This document shows, one piece after another, positions 1 to 11,190 of a stretch of 64,000 nt of DNA. How positions within the stretch are numbered: the stretch's first letter is position 1; each line of letters opens with the position of its first letter. The stretch covers positions 434,001 to 498,000 of the forward strand of contig CANUEZ040000107.1 of assembly GCA_948099385.1 (NCBI GenBank), given 5' to 3'. Below the pieces are notes generated by a model. The model ran no database searches. It was not told where the DNA came from and saw nothing but the letters and a program-made list of their open reading frames with translations. The stretch comes from Fasciola hepatica. Its lineage: Eukaryota > Platyhelminthes > Trematoda > Plagiorchiida > Fasciolidae. Both the position numbers and the translations under genes were made by a program.

Positions 1-1190
1 ACTGTCGTTAGCAGTTAGGTCGTCCATAGTTTGGAATGACAGTAGGCAACTATGAAACTGGGACATTTTACGTAGCCCCCTGTAATGGCATCTATAGTGA
101 GCCATGTTTCACGAACTGGGTATGTTGTGCTTCGCTTAGGAAAGTGGTACGCGGTCTGCAACTTTAAAAACCACTGGGTTCTTGGAGTTGGTAACGCAGT
201 GGCATAATTCAGTCGATACAGGGTTGGGGAGGTGTCCCACAGAAACCAAGTTTTTGGGGGATGTAGTGGCTGCAGGATGGGGGAAAGTAGCCCGGGAAGA
301 AACCTTCGAGAGGATTTCATCAACCAGCTCGACCTTGTTTCTAAGTTCCATGAAACACGGCTTGAGGCCACTTGGATTTTTTCTGTGCCTACCGGTGGTG
401 ATTTACGCACTGCTTTACACCATCTAGTTAAGCGTGCTCTTGTTGGTACAGTTTTCTGGGTAAATAACTCACAAACAGCTTCTCAAGATATTCCTGACAC
501 TAAATAATAATCAGGGTGTTTAGTCCGAACAATAAAATTTGAGGTCAGCGTCAGACTTACAAATCCGTTCCTGTCAGAATTCCTTGTAACATCATACCGA
601 AATCCTCCACAGATCGCCTCGTTCATCGAGTGGCCAACCGGGTTTAACCTAGAAGCACCAAAGTCCTCCGACTTCCTACTTCCTTCGTACCTTGTTCAGT
701 ACCACTGGTCGATATGTGCAGCGATGCCAGTGGCAAATATAAACCTCTTCAGAAAAACCTATTTTCCGTAGAGGATCAGTTACCATCCTTGGATGACGCA
801 CTGACCATGCTGTTGCCCCTCGCATATATCGTCGATCTCTCAAAGCATCCGAACACTGAAAGTCTCCTGTCAGCCAGCCACTTCCTGGACTCAGCTGCTT
901 CCCAAGTCCACAGGAGGACAAATATTCCAAAAACCCCGTGGTCTTTATTGTTTCAGATCGTTTGCCCTTTTCCTCGGTCAAACGGTCCATGCTCATGGCA
1001 TGTGGTATATACCACATACCATGTCGCACCGCGAGTGCTCCTGCAAAAGACCCTGAAAACGGCCACATCAAAACATGTGCCCGCTACTGTTTCCATTCCT
1101 AGAAGAGAGCGCTGCCGTGAAATTCGTTGGAAAGAGATAGTCCATCGCAAAGTCCACCACATTCAAAAATATAAAAATTATTTCTGACAA
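1..1190. other. Unassigned left edge
   Basis: No gene or known element was recognised here. Short open frames occur on both strands (for example 232-507 and 714-1187, +), but none shows a recognisable motif, splice context or compositional bias. The only clear structure is a 30-bp palindrome at 994-1023, listed separately. Confidence 0.5.
994..1023. repeat. 30-bp near-perfect palindrome
   Basis: The two halves pair around 1008/1009 with one mismatched pair (999/1018); the inner 14 bases (gtggtatataccac) are perfectly self-complementary. There is no loop, so it could form a cruciform or be a dyad protein-binding site. No element end or gene lies next to it, so its role is unknown. Confidence 0.85.
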
Positions 1191-1546
1191 AACCTCGCTT
1201 CAGAGGGAGGTTCTTAAATCAACTGCCGGCAACCAAATGCTCCCACCACCCACCGGCCCAGTGCCACCCAAATCCCCTGAACGACTTCACCCCGTCAATA
1301 ACCCATCGCCACTCCAGCTGGCCAGTGCAGAATGTGGACCTAGATTTGTCCCGTTCGCCTCCAACACCACATCGTCCCTCTAAAAGACTCCATGTTGCAC
1401 CTCAGTTTCCACAACTGCCTACCCACAGGCGAGCAACATAGCCCCTCCTCTCAGCTAGCAGCCATTCACACCCAGTTCCTCCCGCCAAACGAGCCAACAA
1501 ATCGCCAGGTTCCAAAGCGCCACCACACTCCGAAAAGCCAGCCGCA

Positions 1547-2221
1547 ATGTTGCCTCCCAATGCTTCGTTCACAACGACACCCCCGTCACCTGTTGCTCTT
1601 AATGGTCAAGACCCCTCCAGCACTCTCATAACCACACCCCCGCCTCCAATCGACAGTCGACCTTTGACCTCTCGCGCTCTAGCTGACCAGCCTATTGCCC
1701 ATCACCGTCCTCCCCAACGGCCTTACACACGAAACCGCATTGCTCACCCCGGCTCTAGCCCATTAGCGCATCTATTTAGTCCCACGGATGTCCGCGTGCC
1801 TAACTGCTACATACCGAACACATCAACACAGATGCGGCCGCCATCGAGCCTTCAGACGCAGTACCACCTAACAAACTTCCCATTAAGTTTACCGCCTTCC
1901 TCGCTCACCCTACCAAACCCGAGTCACGCAGGACGGGTTACCAGCACGGATGCTAACCGGTACCAAAATGTATGGCCCACGAGTGACACTTCTCTGCCCC
2001 GTGGTATGATCCGTTCTACCTCTCCACAACATCAACATCCTCTGCCCCCTCACCACCCAACATCGCCGTATTCCACTTTGACCCCACTGCTCATTATGCC
2101 AGCCGACCCCACATACCATAGCCTCTTCCATCAGCAGCTCTTTCGCCACTACTCCACCCCCTCACACTCTTTCCTTGGAGCCCTGTGCGATGCCTGCCGC
2201 TCCCAGAAACTCTACCCATAA
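1547..2221 (+). CDS. Proline-rich frame in LINE leader (possible ORF1 relic)
   Basis: A 224-residue open frame very rich in Pro, Ser, Thr and His within C-rich DNA that precedes the LINE endonuclease. Its position fits ORF1 or the 5' untranslated region of the family-I LINE. No zinc knuckle, RRM or coiled coil is visible, and C-rich DNA has few stops in this frame, so the open frame may simply reflect composition. Confidence 0.25.
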   Translation: MLPPNASFTTTPPSPVALNGQDPSSTLITTPPPPIDSRPLTSRALADQPIAHHRPPQRPYTRNRIAHPGSSPLAHLFSPTDVRVPNCYIPNTSTQMRPPSSLQTQYHLTNFPLSLPPSSLTLPNPSHAGRVTSTDANRYQNVWPTSDTSLPRGMIRSTSPQHQHPLPPHHPTSPYSTLTPLLIMPADPTYHSLFHQQLFRHYSTPSHSFLGALCDACRSQKLYP

Positions 2222-2611
2222 CGATATTCCCGCCTCACTCCGATCCCACTAACCCTGCCATTGGTTACCCTCCTCCCTAGGCCGCTACCATAACCACGGT
2301 TGCCTCTCCACCTCTGCCCGCACCCCCACACTGATCCCCTAGAATCCCTATTAACTCTCCCCGATTTATACATGATTTGCCCCGAAGATCCCACCTAGAG
2401 TCACTATGCCCTCCTCCTAATCTACTATCCCGCATAACCAAATCACCTCACCATCCGTTATTATTCTCTACTGGACTTCATGAGTGCTTATCGGTCACCA
2501 GTGGTGTTCCTGGTTAAACTTTTCTCCCTTATACTGGCCCACTACCGCCACTCGTAACATTCCCCCGATTTTTCATAGTTTCCCTCCAAAAGCTTCATTA
2601 GACACGGTCTT

Positions 2612-3622
2612 TTGTCTCTAGATCGATTACCTGGGGCAACTCGCCCGCCACAGCATCCAAAGCTGCTCCCCATTAGTCTTCCAGGGTGTCTCACCCAACG
2701 TGCATCCTGCGACAGTCACCAACCTGATGTCTCCATAGAGTTGACACCCTCCAATCCGGGGTCCTATATAAGCGACCACACCGTACCCTACAAAGCACTA
2801 CCACGTAAACCAACTGCTAATCTCCCTAGCCCAGTTACTTCCCCCTCTGGTGACACCCTCCTGGTTGACAACCCGGCTGCCGGAAGCTTACTGGGCCCCA
2901 GTAAACTTCCGCTGCCCTCATGTGGAGAACTAGCGCCTTGTAACCTCAAAGATACAGGCAGAGTTTCCCTCCTACTTCTGAATTCCTGTTCGCTGTTGAA
3001 CAAATTTAATCTCTCGAGGAAACACTCACTTGCCTCTAGCTTTGACTTTGTTCTGGTTACAGAAACATGGTTGGCCGATCACATCCCAACTGACGTTATC
3101 TCGTTGGTAGGCTGTAAATCCTTTCGAGTAAGCAGGGTGAACCGCCGAGGCGGTGGTTGTCTTGCATACGTTAAACGTAAGTTTACTGCCACCCCCCTCC
3201 ATCACCCAGTGCTTGACTGTATTCCCGACTTTCATTGGCTCTCCGTCCTTATTCCTGGAAACGCGTTGCATATTGGGTGCATCTACCGAGAACCTACTTC
3301 TAGCCACTCTGATTTCCCGCATATCATCAGGGCTTTCGAATATATTTCCACTCTATCCTCAGGTCCACAGATCATAGCAAGAGACTTCAACACTCCGGGT
3401 ATTTGTTGGAGTACAATGACTGCCCCCTCCCACTTATCCTATTTCCTTCTGGACACCTACACTGCAAGACGGACACAGCATGTCTCCACTCCAACAAGGC
3501 TTAACAATATCCTCGACTTGGCGTTCACTCATGGACTCCCTGATGTGAAGGTCTCCGTCACACAAAAGCTTCCTGGTATTGGCCAGAAAATGGTCATACG
3601 TCGCTTCGCTGTTACACAATAA
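2612..3622 (+). pseudogene. LINE endonuclease domain (exonuclease-endonuclease-phosphatase fold)
   Basis: A 336-residue frame. The endonuclease nicks target DNA to prime reverse transcription. Visible family motifs in order: an Asn-containing start (LLLLNSCSLLNKF), the catalytic Glu in VTETWL, the GGGCLAYV strand, CIYREP, a degraded DFN motif (ARDFNTPG, where GDFN is usual) and LDLAFTH. The terminal Ser-Asp-His motif expected after this is not intact, and the frame stops soon after. The first 100 or so residues before LLLLN are Pro/Ser-rich and non-domain. It lies upstream of the palindrome boundary, so it is present once. Confidence 0.8.
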
Positions 3623-4239
3623 GCATGCCCACCTGAAGTTGCCGAAATCAAAGCCCAAAAATCCTACAGACTGACTAACTGGTCTTAGCTGCCCGCCCCC
3701 TTTCGGGGCACTGACTGGTCTGACTTCTTCTTCACATCCAATCCGCGAAAAGCCGCTGATTTGTTCTATGTCAAGTTGCTTTCCTCCATAAATTGCCTTA
3801 CCTCAACCTTTAGACATATTAGATCCAAGGTTACCAAAATTATTAGACTTCGACAAAAGATTCGTGAGCTCAAGAACTCATTCCTTAGGAATCGAGATTT
3901 CTCTCTGACAGTCAGAATGCGCCGACTCTGCCGTGACCTCTATGCAGCAACCAAGAATAAACTCAAAAAGCAAGAGTGAACTGTATTACAACAGCCTCAC
4001 GACTGCTAAAATCTCGCAACTCGAGCAGCGGAGAAAACAATATCCCATTCCCTACCCAAAACGTCACCCACCTCGATTCGCCAGAAGATATGGCTGAGGC
4101 TTTTAACTGCCATTTCGCCCAGGCTCTTATTACGGACGCTAACCCTCCACCATTCGGCTATCTAATGCTCACACAGGACGCGAAATAAACCATAACATTT
4201 ACCACGGCCAACATCAGGAAATTCCTAGCCAACGCTAAA
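3623..4239 (+). pseudogene. LINE linker between endonuclease and RT
   Basis: A basic, Arg/Lys/Leu-rich stretch (frame 3761-3979) followed by 3976-4188, which contains the DMAEAFNCHFAQ motif typical of the region ahead of the RT in CR1/Jockey LINEs. Stops separate the pieces. The left boundary of the giant inverted repeat (3951) falls inside this linker. Confidence 0.65.
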
Positions 4240-5000
4240 CCCTCCTATCATCCAGGGCCTGATGACCTTCCACCTGTCCTGCTTCGATTTGGGAAACCTG
4301 AGCTAGTGCTCCTATTGCTGAGCCTCTTTACATTATCCACGTCGTCTGGGATCTACCCGGCTCAAAGGAAAGTATCCTGTATAATTCCACAACACAATAG
4401 TTGGTCTTTGCATGATCCGGGGAACTACCGTCCCATGAACCACACTTTGAATGTTTTCAGGCTCATGGAGAAAATGGCAAAGTGCCAGCTTACAAATTTC
4501 CTGACTTCTCGAAATCTTGTGAACCCAGCCCAGCATGGGTTCCTCAAGTCTCTTTCGTGCCTCACGTGTCAGATGGACTTCCTCAATTGAATCACTTCTA
4601 AAACAGATGTCAACAAGTCAATCATCGTCATCTTTCTTGACATGACTGGAGCGTTCGGCCGTGTATCTCACTCTGGCTTACTGCCAAAAATTAAATCCTA
4701 CGGAGTCGCTGACCCCCTTCTGTCTTGGCTAACATCTTACCTCTCTGAAAGTTCCCAAACCGTCATCGTCAATGGAACATCCTTTCGGCCCAAACGAATT
4801 ACTAGCGGGGTCGTACAGGGTAGCATTCTAGGTCCTCTCTTATTTCTTATGTATATAAATGACTTCCTCCAAGTAATGCGTCATGGCACGACATTCCTCT
4901 TTGCTGAAGACATAAACCTAGTCTCAACTTTTGAGGCCAACGCCATGCATTCAGCCGTCAGTGATACTCCGTCAGACTTGAAGTTTCTTGACGAATGGTA
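4240..5000 (+). pseudogene. Family-I LINE reverse transcriptase, left-arm copy
   Basis: Copies element RNA into DNA at the target nick. Motifs in order: HPGPDDLPP, GNYRPMN, NPAQHGFLKS, the first catalytic Asp region LDMTGAFGRVSH, SGVVQGSILGPLLFLMYIN, and the catalytic box FAED, where FADD is expected (third residue changed). In-frame stops lie near 4186, 4588 and upstream of 4642. Recognisable RT ends at about DLKFLDEW (near 4998), where TA-rich microsatellite begins; thumb and C-terminus are missing. A near-identical inverted copy lies at 21278-22038. Confidence 0.85.
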
Positions 5001-5046
5001 TATGTATATGTATATATCTATATATTTATATGTATATATATACTTT
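4998..5046. repeat. TATATG/TA microsatellite, left arm
   Basis: About 49 bases of TATATG and TATA repeats that take the place of the RT thumb region of the LINE. Mirrored at 21232-21280 in the right arm. It may have grown from an A/T tract or mark a deletion junction. Confidence 0.85.
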
Positions 5047-8000
5047 GGGTATGCTCCACTAACTTTTCTCCTCCCTGCTCATTAGGTCGTGCCATTTTAC
5101 AACATAATTTGCGTACATATATTAAAAAACCGTTTTGTTCTTTAGTGATAGGTGCTCACCTTCACTTAACTCCTCTGCCTCAGGCTAGAACACAGCCGCA
5201 TCCTGCTTTTCTTGCGCCTTTTCCGCATGCTGGATTCGTATTACACAGACTACTATTCCTCAGTAGCTAGGCCCCACTTCTGTGCGCATACGCTCATGGT
5301 AAGTTAGGACCCCATTCCGACCGGAATCCGTATACCTCCGATTTCTGTTGACCCCGCGGATACCAGAACCTTTGCTTTCACATGAAAAAGCCTCAACTTA
5401 ACACTGAGTGTTTTTTTCCTTTTCACAGTTTGCCGTCCTCGACCACAGTCGGTGAACCGACCAGACAGCTATCTCCTATTTTCCCATTTTTCTTCCAGAT
5501 CATACCATCCAACATTGTTTTATTCCTGGTCCAAAATGGACCCCTCTCCTCATCCACCACCTACCTGATGTCTCCCTAAGTCTCTACTACCACCGAACTA
5601 ACTTAGAAAGCAACCAGTCTCCGTCTAGGAATCCATAATAGACCGGTTCACCAGCAGAGTGATAAACAGTTGTCCAGATAAAAAAATGTTCACTTTCCGG
5701 TTTCCATTAAAACGATAACCGTGACCCAGAGCTGGAACACTCGCCAGACTGCCGCACTCTTGATCGCTTTCGGATCGCATTGGTTACTTGGGTAGCCATC
5801 GGCTAACTCGACGGTAATCCCGGATTACTGTAAGGACTAGACGATTTGATCAATGGTTTAAACCTTTACTCTCGCCTGCTAACGTTATATGGGGCACCGT
5901 ACACGGAGTAACAAACTCTCATGAAAGTCCCACCGGATTGCAAAGGCGATTCCTGACAACAACCATCAACCCACATCCGCTCAAAGTCTATTTCCAATAA
6001 TCCATTCCAACAGTTCAGTTCTTTCCGCGTTGCAGTACAAAACCAATGGCCGTAACCCAGCCCTCGCCGCTACCCGCTTCGTCAAACCAGTTCCTTTTTA
6101 CCTGCTACCCTCATTATTCCACCTGCCATCACCCGCAACCAAGGTCTTCATGAAACAGAATACCTGCTCTCTGCAGCCAACCAGAATTTGGCTAATAGTT
6201 TTTTTCACATATACAAAAAAATGTATCGTCACCCTCTTCCAACTTCTGCCTAGCCGCACCTGTAGCAATTGTCTCTACTAGTCCGCTTCTTTGAAGGCTC
6301 TTCTTTGAAAGTCCGTTATGCGTCCATGCACCATTCATGCACTTCAAAAGTTCACTGCAATCCTTGTGGAGCTTTTCGCCTTCATGTGAATTTCCATATA
6401 ATACTGAAATCACCTGCACAAAAGGTCCGTTTTACTATCACCTTTGACTCACTTGCATTTATTTCACATACTTTCCCCACGATTAGTTACCCAGTGCTTG
6501 ATCAGCGCTCTATATTTCGCTGGAATCTCTGACTGCACGTTGATAGCCCCATGCGTATTTTAATTTTAATCTTGTTCTTTGGCATCTCTCCCGTCCGTTT
6601 ACTCGTTAGTGACCGTCAAATTATCGCTTGTATCAGCAATCCCACGTTTGTACAACTATCCACACCGTCCTCCCCGGATTGGAAACCAATTTAGAATTCC
6701 CGCTTCAGCCATAACTACTTTAGCTCACTCAAACACTACATGACTTGACTACTGTATTTCTGTTGCTGTATGATTCATAAATTTAAAAATTGTGAAAACC
6801 CTACATTGACATGTACTGCTGTATTCTCTGATATTGTCTTGTGCGTGTGTATTGACCATGGTCAAGAAATATACAATTATCATTTATTGTTAGTTATTAG
6901 AAGCTTCACCGTCGATGTTAACGAGAGCGACAAGACACGGTCTGGGTTTCAGGAGGGGTTAGGTGTGTTTGGATTGACCAACTTCAGCAATACGGATTTT
7001 CTGAGCACTGGTTGGGGGCCGGGATGGCGTGATAAGTAAAAATGTGGGGCGAAAGTACGGAGGTAATAGGAGTTTGGTCAACTAGACGGAGACAAGCCAA
7101 AGGTCTGAGCAGACCGCGAGTGTGAGGGGTTGCTGAATGCGCACAGCTCCAGGTGAGATTAGGATTAGGAAACTTAGGATCATGAAGGTATTGAGGTTGT
7201 AGAACTTTGCTGTGTGGTATGCAGGTTGTACGGGGAGGTTTATTTTAGCTATGGGATCGATAGACCGGGTGGAACGAAAGGGCGCCCTTATGGGAGAAAA
7301 TAAATGGGGACACAGTGGAACAGAAATTTCAGAAGGTGCACCGACGGATGCATAGCGAGGCTAAGCCCAGTCAGCACAGTGGTTCCCAAATAGTCGTGAA
7401 ATAGTCCCTATGCCGACCCCGTCTGATCCCCAGAACGACCCCCGAGCGACCCCACTGAAACGAAGAAAGGTCGGTTCGGGGGTGTTTTTCGGCAGACCGC
7501 GCAAAAACCACCTATATCTGGTTACTATCTGCACCACAATGAAAACCGAATTCTTCGTGTCTATTTTCAAAGCACTGCATAAGCGTCCCTAAAAACGAAC
7601 ATCACTAGTGCGGCGCGTCGAAAAACTAGACGGAAACGTCCCATTTCACCACTTTTATTTCTTACTTTCCAAGGTACTTTTACCACTTTCGGAATCTCCC
7701 CCCCCCCTATCGGTAACTGCGAATTGCATTTCCATTACTGATTTAAGAGGAGAAAAGACAATACTTTTGATGCGAGAAATATGCATTGATAGGTAAAATG
7801 TACGGCGGTAGAAGGGATTTAAAAAATATACGGAGTTTTGTCGTTCGTACTCGCTAGGGGCGTGAAAACTGTTCGCTGAAATTACTGTTTTCCAGTGCCT
7901 GAAATAGAACGAGACTCAATCTCTTTTGATCCCTTGATTGTAAAACAAAGTGCAGTGAGCAAAACTTTAACATCTGTGTGAAGTAGGAATCGGAATACGT

Positions 8001-8429
8001 GTACTGCCATCCAATGGTAAATTTATTCAAAAGTGGGAAAATGGTCATCGTGAATATGAAAATCATTATTAGGCAGGGGCCGGAATCTCGTGCTGTATGG
8101 AAATGAAAAAATCGCGATAGGTGCATTGTGTGATATAAGATAAAGTTTTGGGAAACCTATCGTAAATAGAAGTCACTCAAGTCGTACGTATAGCAATGAA
8201 AGCCGATGCCGCGATGCAGTTCGAACCGACTCTCTTGTGGACTAGCACTACATCTTTGCAAGAAACGACGCATTTTCTCTCGGATAAGCTGCATTGTAGA
8301 CCCAACTTAGCTTTTTTCGGCGCAGAGCGTTTATACCTATATAAATTTAAAATATCATGCCCTCCTATCACAAGAGCACAAACGATTTTCCGCTGGGGCA
8401 GGTCTTGCATGTGAACCCTTCCTGTTTAC

Positions 8430-9506
8430 CTGGGCGAGAACTTTTATCGTCATTAAATGAAGCATCATATCACTTGTGCAATCCCCGAAGTTGGCACCGG
8501 AAAATTTCCGCAAAAATGTGACCTGAATGATAGAAAACATAATGATTCGTCTCTGAAGCTTGCTCAAAATAGCCGTTATTTTCCAAGCTTTCATTCAGAG
8601 GCGCGAAGTCATCAACGTCGTTAACGGGGGTCCATCACTGGTACACGATTGTTAAGGTTGAACTTCATTTTTGACTCCGCATGGCGGCCGTTTCGCACTT
8701 CAGCTCCGAAGTCCTTGTTTAATGGAAGCTAAGAAATCTGGAGTGAGTTAAGAAGGATTTATCGAAGCTGCTCTTACACTTGATACCCTCAACGTAACTA
8801 ACGTCCTTGCTCGGAGAAGTAAGCTTCCCACGAGGTTTGGAGGCGGATGGCGTTTCCTCGGCCGTACAGCCTGTTGATGCCATGGGACTCACCGCTGGAG
8901 TGGGAGCCCAAGGTTTGCCGACGGATTTACCACTACATGACTTGTGAGAATACAGCAATGGTACTTACGCTATGGTTGCCGACACCTTAGTATTTGTGCC
9001 CAGTGACTTAAACGGGGTACGCGCAGGGCAAAATGATTGGCCTTCTAAGCGAGGTGGCTCGGGAGACCATAGACACCTAATGGCCCTTGCAGAAGGCCCC
9101 TTATCGTTACAGTCACATACGGAAAAAAGTACGGCTTTACTGTAAGTATATCCCCATTAGCAATTAAACACGGGCTGTGGTCTTTTCCCATAACGTGTCA
9201 TGGTCAGAATCGCCTCCGTTGACGGTAAAGTGGACATACAATGTAGTAGTCATTGTAATTTCATAGCCTGTTGATAGCCATCTACGAGAAAAAACTAAAT
9301 AATAGTCATGTTCTCTTACCAACGACTTTATGGACCTTCACTTCATACGCTTTTAAGTTAACGGGTGTTGGACGACCTTCGCGTACTAGGCGCTCCGCAC
9401 GAGAAGCAACAACGGAAGGCCACATAGCGTGGCCTGACTCCACCGTCCATAGGTCATTACCAACATCCACGTTGTTTTCTCCCACAAACTGCACTACCGC
9501 TAACAT
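8430..9506 (-). pseudogene. DUF4806-like N-terminal module exons, left arm
   Basis: Mirror of 16774-17849. The clearest exon is 9320-9506 (- strand), which encodes the VVQFVGENNVDV ... WTVES ... WPS ... YEVKVHKVVG pattern, with a pyrimidine-rich acceptor before it and a GTAAGAG donor after it. A second exon at 8430-8522 has AG and GTAAAC borders. See the right-arm entry for the detailed reasoning. Confidence 0.55.
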
Positions 9507-9699
9507 CTAAAATGTAAAGGTTTGTCATAATTTACTGTACTGACCAAGTTCATGGACGCCAGCTATGCACAAGAGGATAAAAACTCCAGGTGTCCGCGGT
9601 ATGGAAGCAATAGTCCTGTACACTGTATGCCTGTACAGTTACTTTAACGAATTTTCTGGGATGACTGTTCATAAAGGTATATTTTGGGATTCACAGATG

Positions 9700-11190
9700 A
9701 AATATAACTTTTGGAAAATTTCCCTCCCTTTTGAAATGACGGTACTTCACCGTGTGGTTACGGATGTCAGCAATGGTCGCCGGTTGGTAGTCAATCAGAA
9801 CACAGTTGGTCGGCGGTTCCGAGGCGTACACCGTGTTCTGCAGACGAAAAGTCTTCCTAGGCAGCCCACGTTCCTGACAGAACAAGACAGAGTGTCATCC
9901 AAAAATTGAATGTCAGCATGCAATATCGCCTCCATGGAACGTTCCGTCGTCCTACGAAATATTTGTTCCGCGATCACGTTTCGACGTATGACACTGCCTT
10001 GTTGTTTGCATAAATGATTCAAAAGGAAGAGCCGAGAATGAATCAAAATAGCTGTGAATTCTCGTATGCCCACATGTATGCACCCAAGCGTGAATATTGA
10101 AAACCGCCTCAGTCTCACCGTACAACTTGACGAACTCTTGCAAGTCAAGTAGCAGTGATTTTGGATAAAGTCTATGTAGTCAGAAAGCCGCTCAACGCTG
10201 CATAGTATGTATGCACAAATCGAAAAGGCCAGGAAAGTTGAAGTGGTTCTCACCAGGTGGCAAACCTTCCATGGCCACCGGCCCGATATACGGAAAGAAT
10301 TGCCTGTACTTGGGCGCCTCCCAGTACTCTAGCTCTTCTAGCCTTCAACAAACACTTGGAAACTCCCAGGGGACACATTTTCGAAATATCAAAGTGTTCG
10401 TTCACGCGTATCAATTACTGAGCTGATAGCAGAGCTCTCCTTGGTCTGCCAAACTAACGCCATAGGAGGAGGGTTCGTTTTATTATCTCAATAAATAACA
10501 CTTGCGTGTAGTCTGTTGGGAAAGTGTTTATCATATCAATTGACAGACTCTCGAAGGGTAACTCCCCCCAGTGGTGGTCCCGATTTCTTCGGGAGCGGTA
10601 GTCAACATCAGTCCCCGCTTTTCCTGGGTTGCCTGGGATCGGTCGTCTACCGACGTTACTGTCTCGTTGGGAGCACCGTGGGCAGCTGAAATAACCAATA
10701 TGGTGCATTATTTGCTTCAGCATGGCATTTGCTGGAGCTTCAGATAAACGCTAGACAAGACCACACGGAAACGTCCGCATGCACTTTGATTATAAGTGCC
10801 TTGAGTGAATAGAGATTTCGGTTCTCAAGCGCAATCTTTCAAGTGTTCCATCAAGTCTGCAGGTTTCGTCATCCTAAGGTAAATACCCACTATGAACACC
10901 TGTGATAACGGTTAAGCCATAGCTGCCGAGATGACCCACGAAACAAGGTTAGACCATCTACATTCAAATGAATGGCTATCTCATCCCTTGCGTACACTGC
11001 ACTGGGATCCATTGCAAGCTGTAAACATTCGTCGAGCCCAAAGTGAGCGTACTTACCGTTTACCTTCAGATTTTTTGGGCGTTTGCCGTGGCAATCCTGA
11101 CAAAGTTCGTGGATCTGTCGGCAAATCCGGGAGAACCTGCCCCAAACATACGAAGCAGGGTTCTAACGCTCGCTAGTGAGAAACGCATTT
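9700..11190 (-). pseudogene. Tnp2-like (EnSpm/CACTA-type) transposase, left arm
   Basis: Mirror of the right-arm transposase at 15090-16580, read on the - strand. Segments: LPDLPTDPRTL near 11064-11160, NVDGLTLF exon 10900-11018, the Cys-rich GYFSCPRC segment 10454-10723, the YRQFFPYIGPVAMEG segment about 10254-10345, LYGETEAVFNIHAWVH 9952-10143, and the NTVYASEPPTNCVLID segment 9720-9880. The left copy differs from the right by a few substitutions, for example near 10000 and 10014. Confidence 0.7.

Larger units (their letters stand above)
1190..6895 (+). mobile_element. Family-I APE-type LINE (CR1/Jockey-like), decayed
   Basis: A non-LTR retrotransposon reading rightward. In order: a C-rich leader with a proline-rich frame, an AP-endonuclease-like domain (2612-3622), a basic linker (3700-4190), an RT (about 4240-5000), a TA-rich microsatellite replacing the RT C-terminus, a pyrimidine-rich 3' region, and an A/T tail after a conserved gaccatggtcaagaaatat box at about 6853. 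The same tail occurs at 25890-25975 and 49910-50014. Three or more in-frame stops break the RT, so it is dead. Everything from 3951 onward is duplicated in the right arm of the palindrome; the part before 3951 is not. The clade is judged from the protein motifs only. Confidence 0.8.

Noticed and set aside
4995..5270. 91-codon Tyr/Ile-rich frame
   Set aside because: Generated by the TATATG microsatellite and its flank; mirrored frame in the right arm has the same origin.
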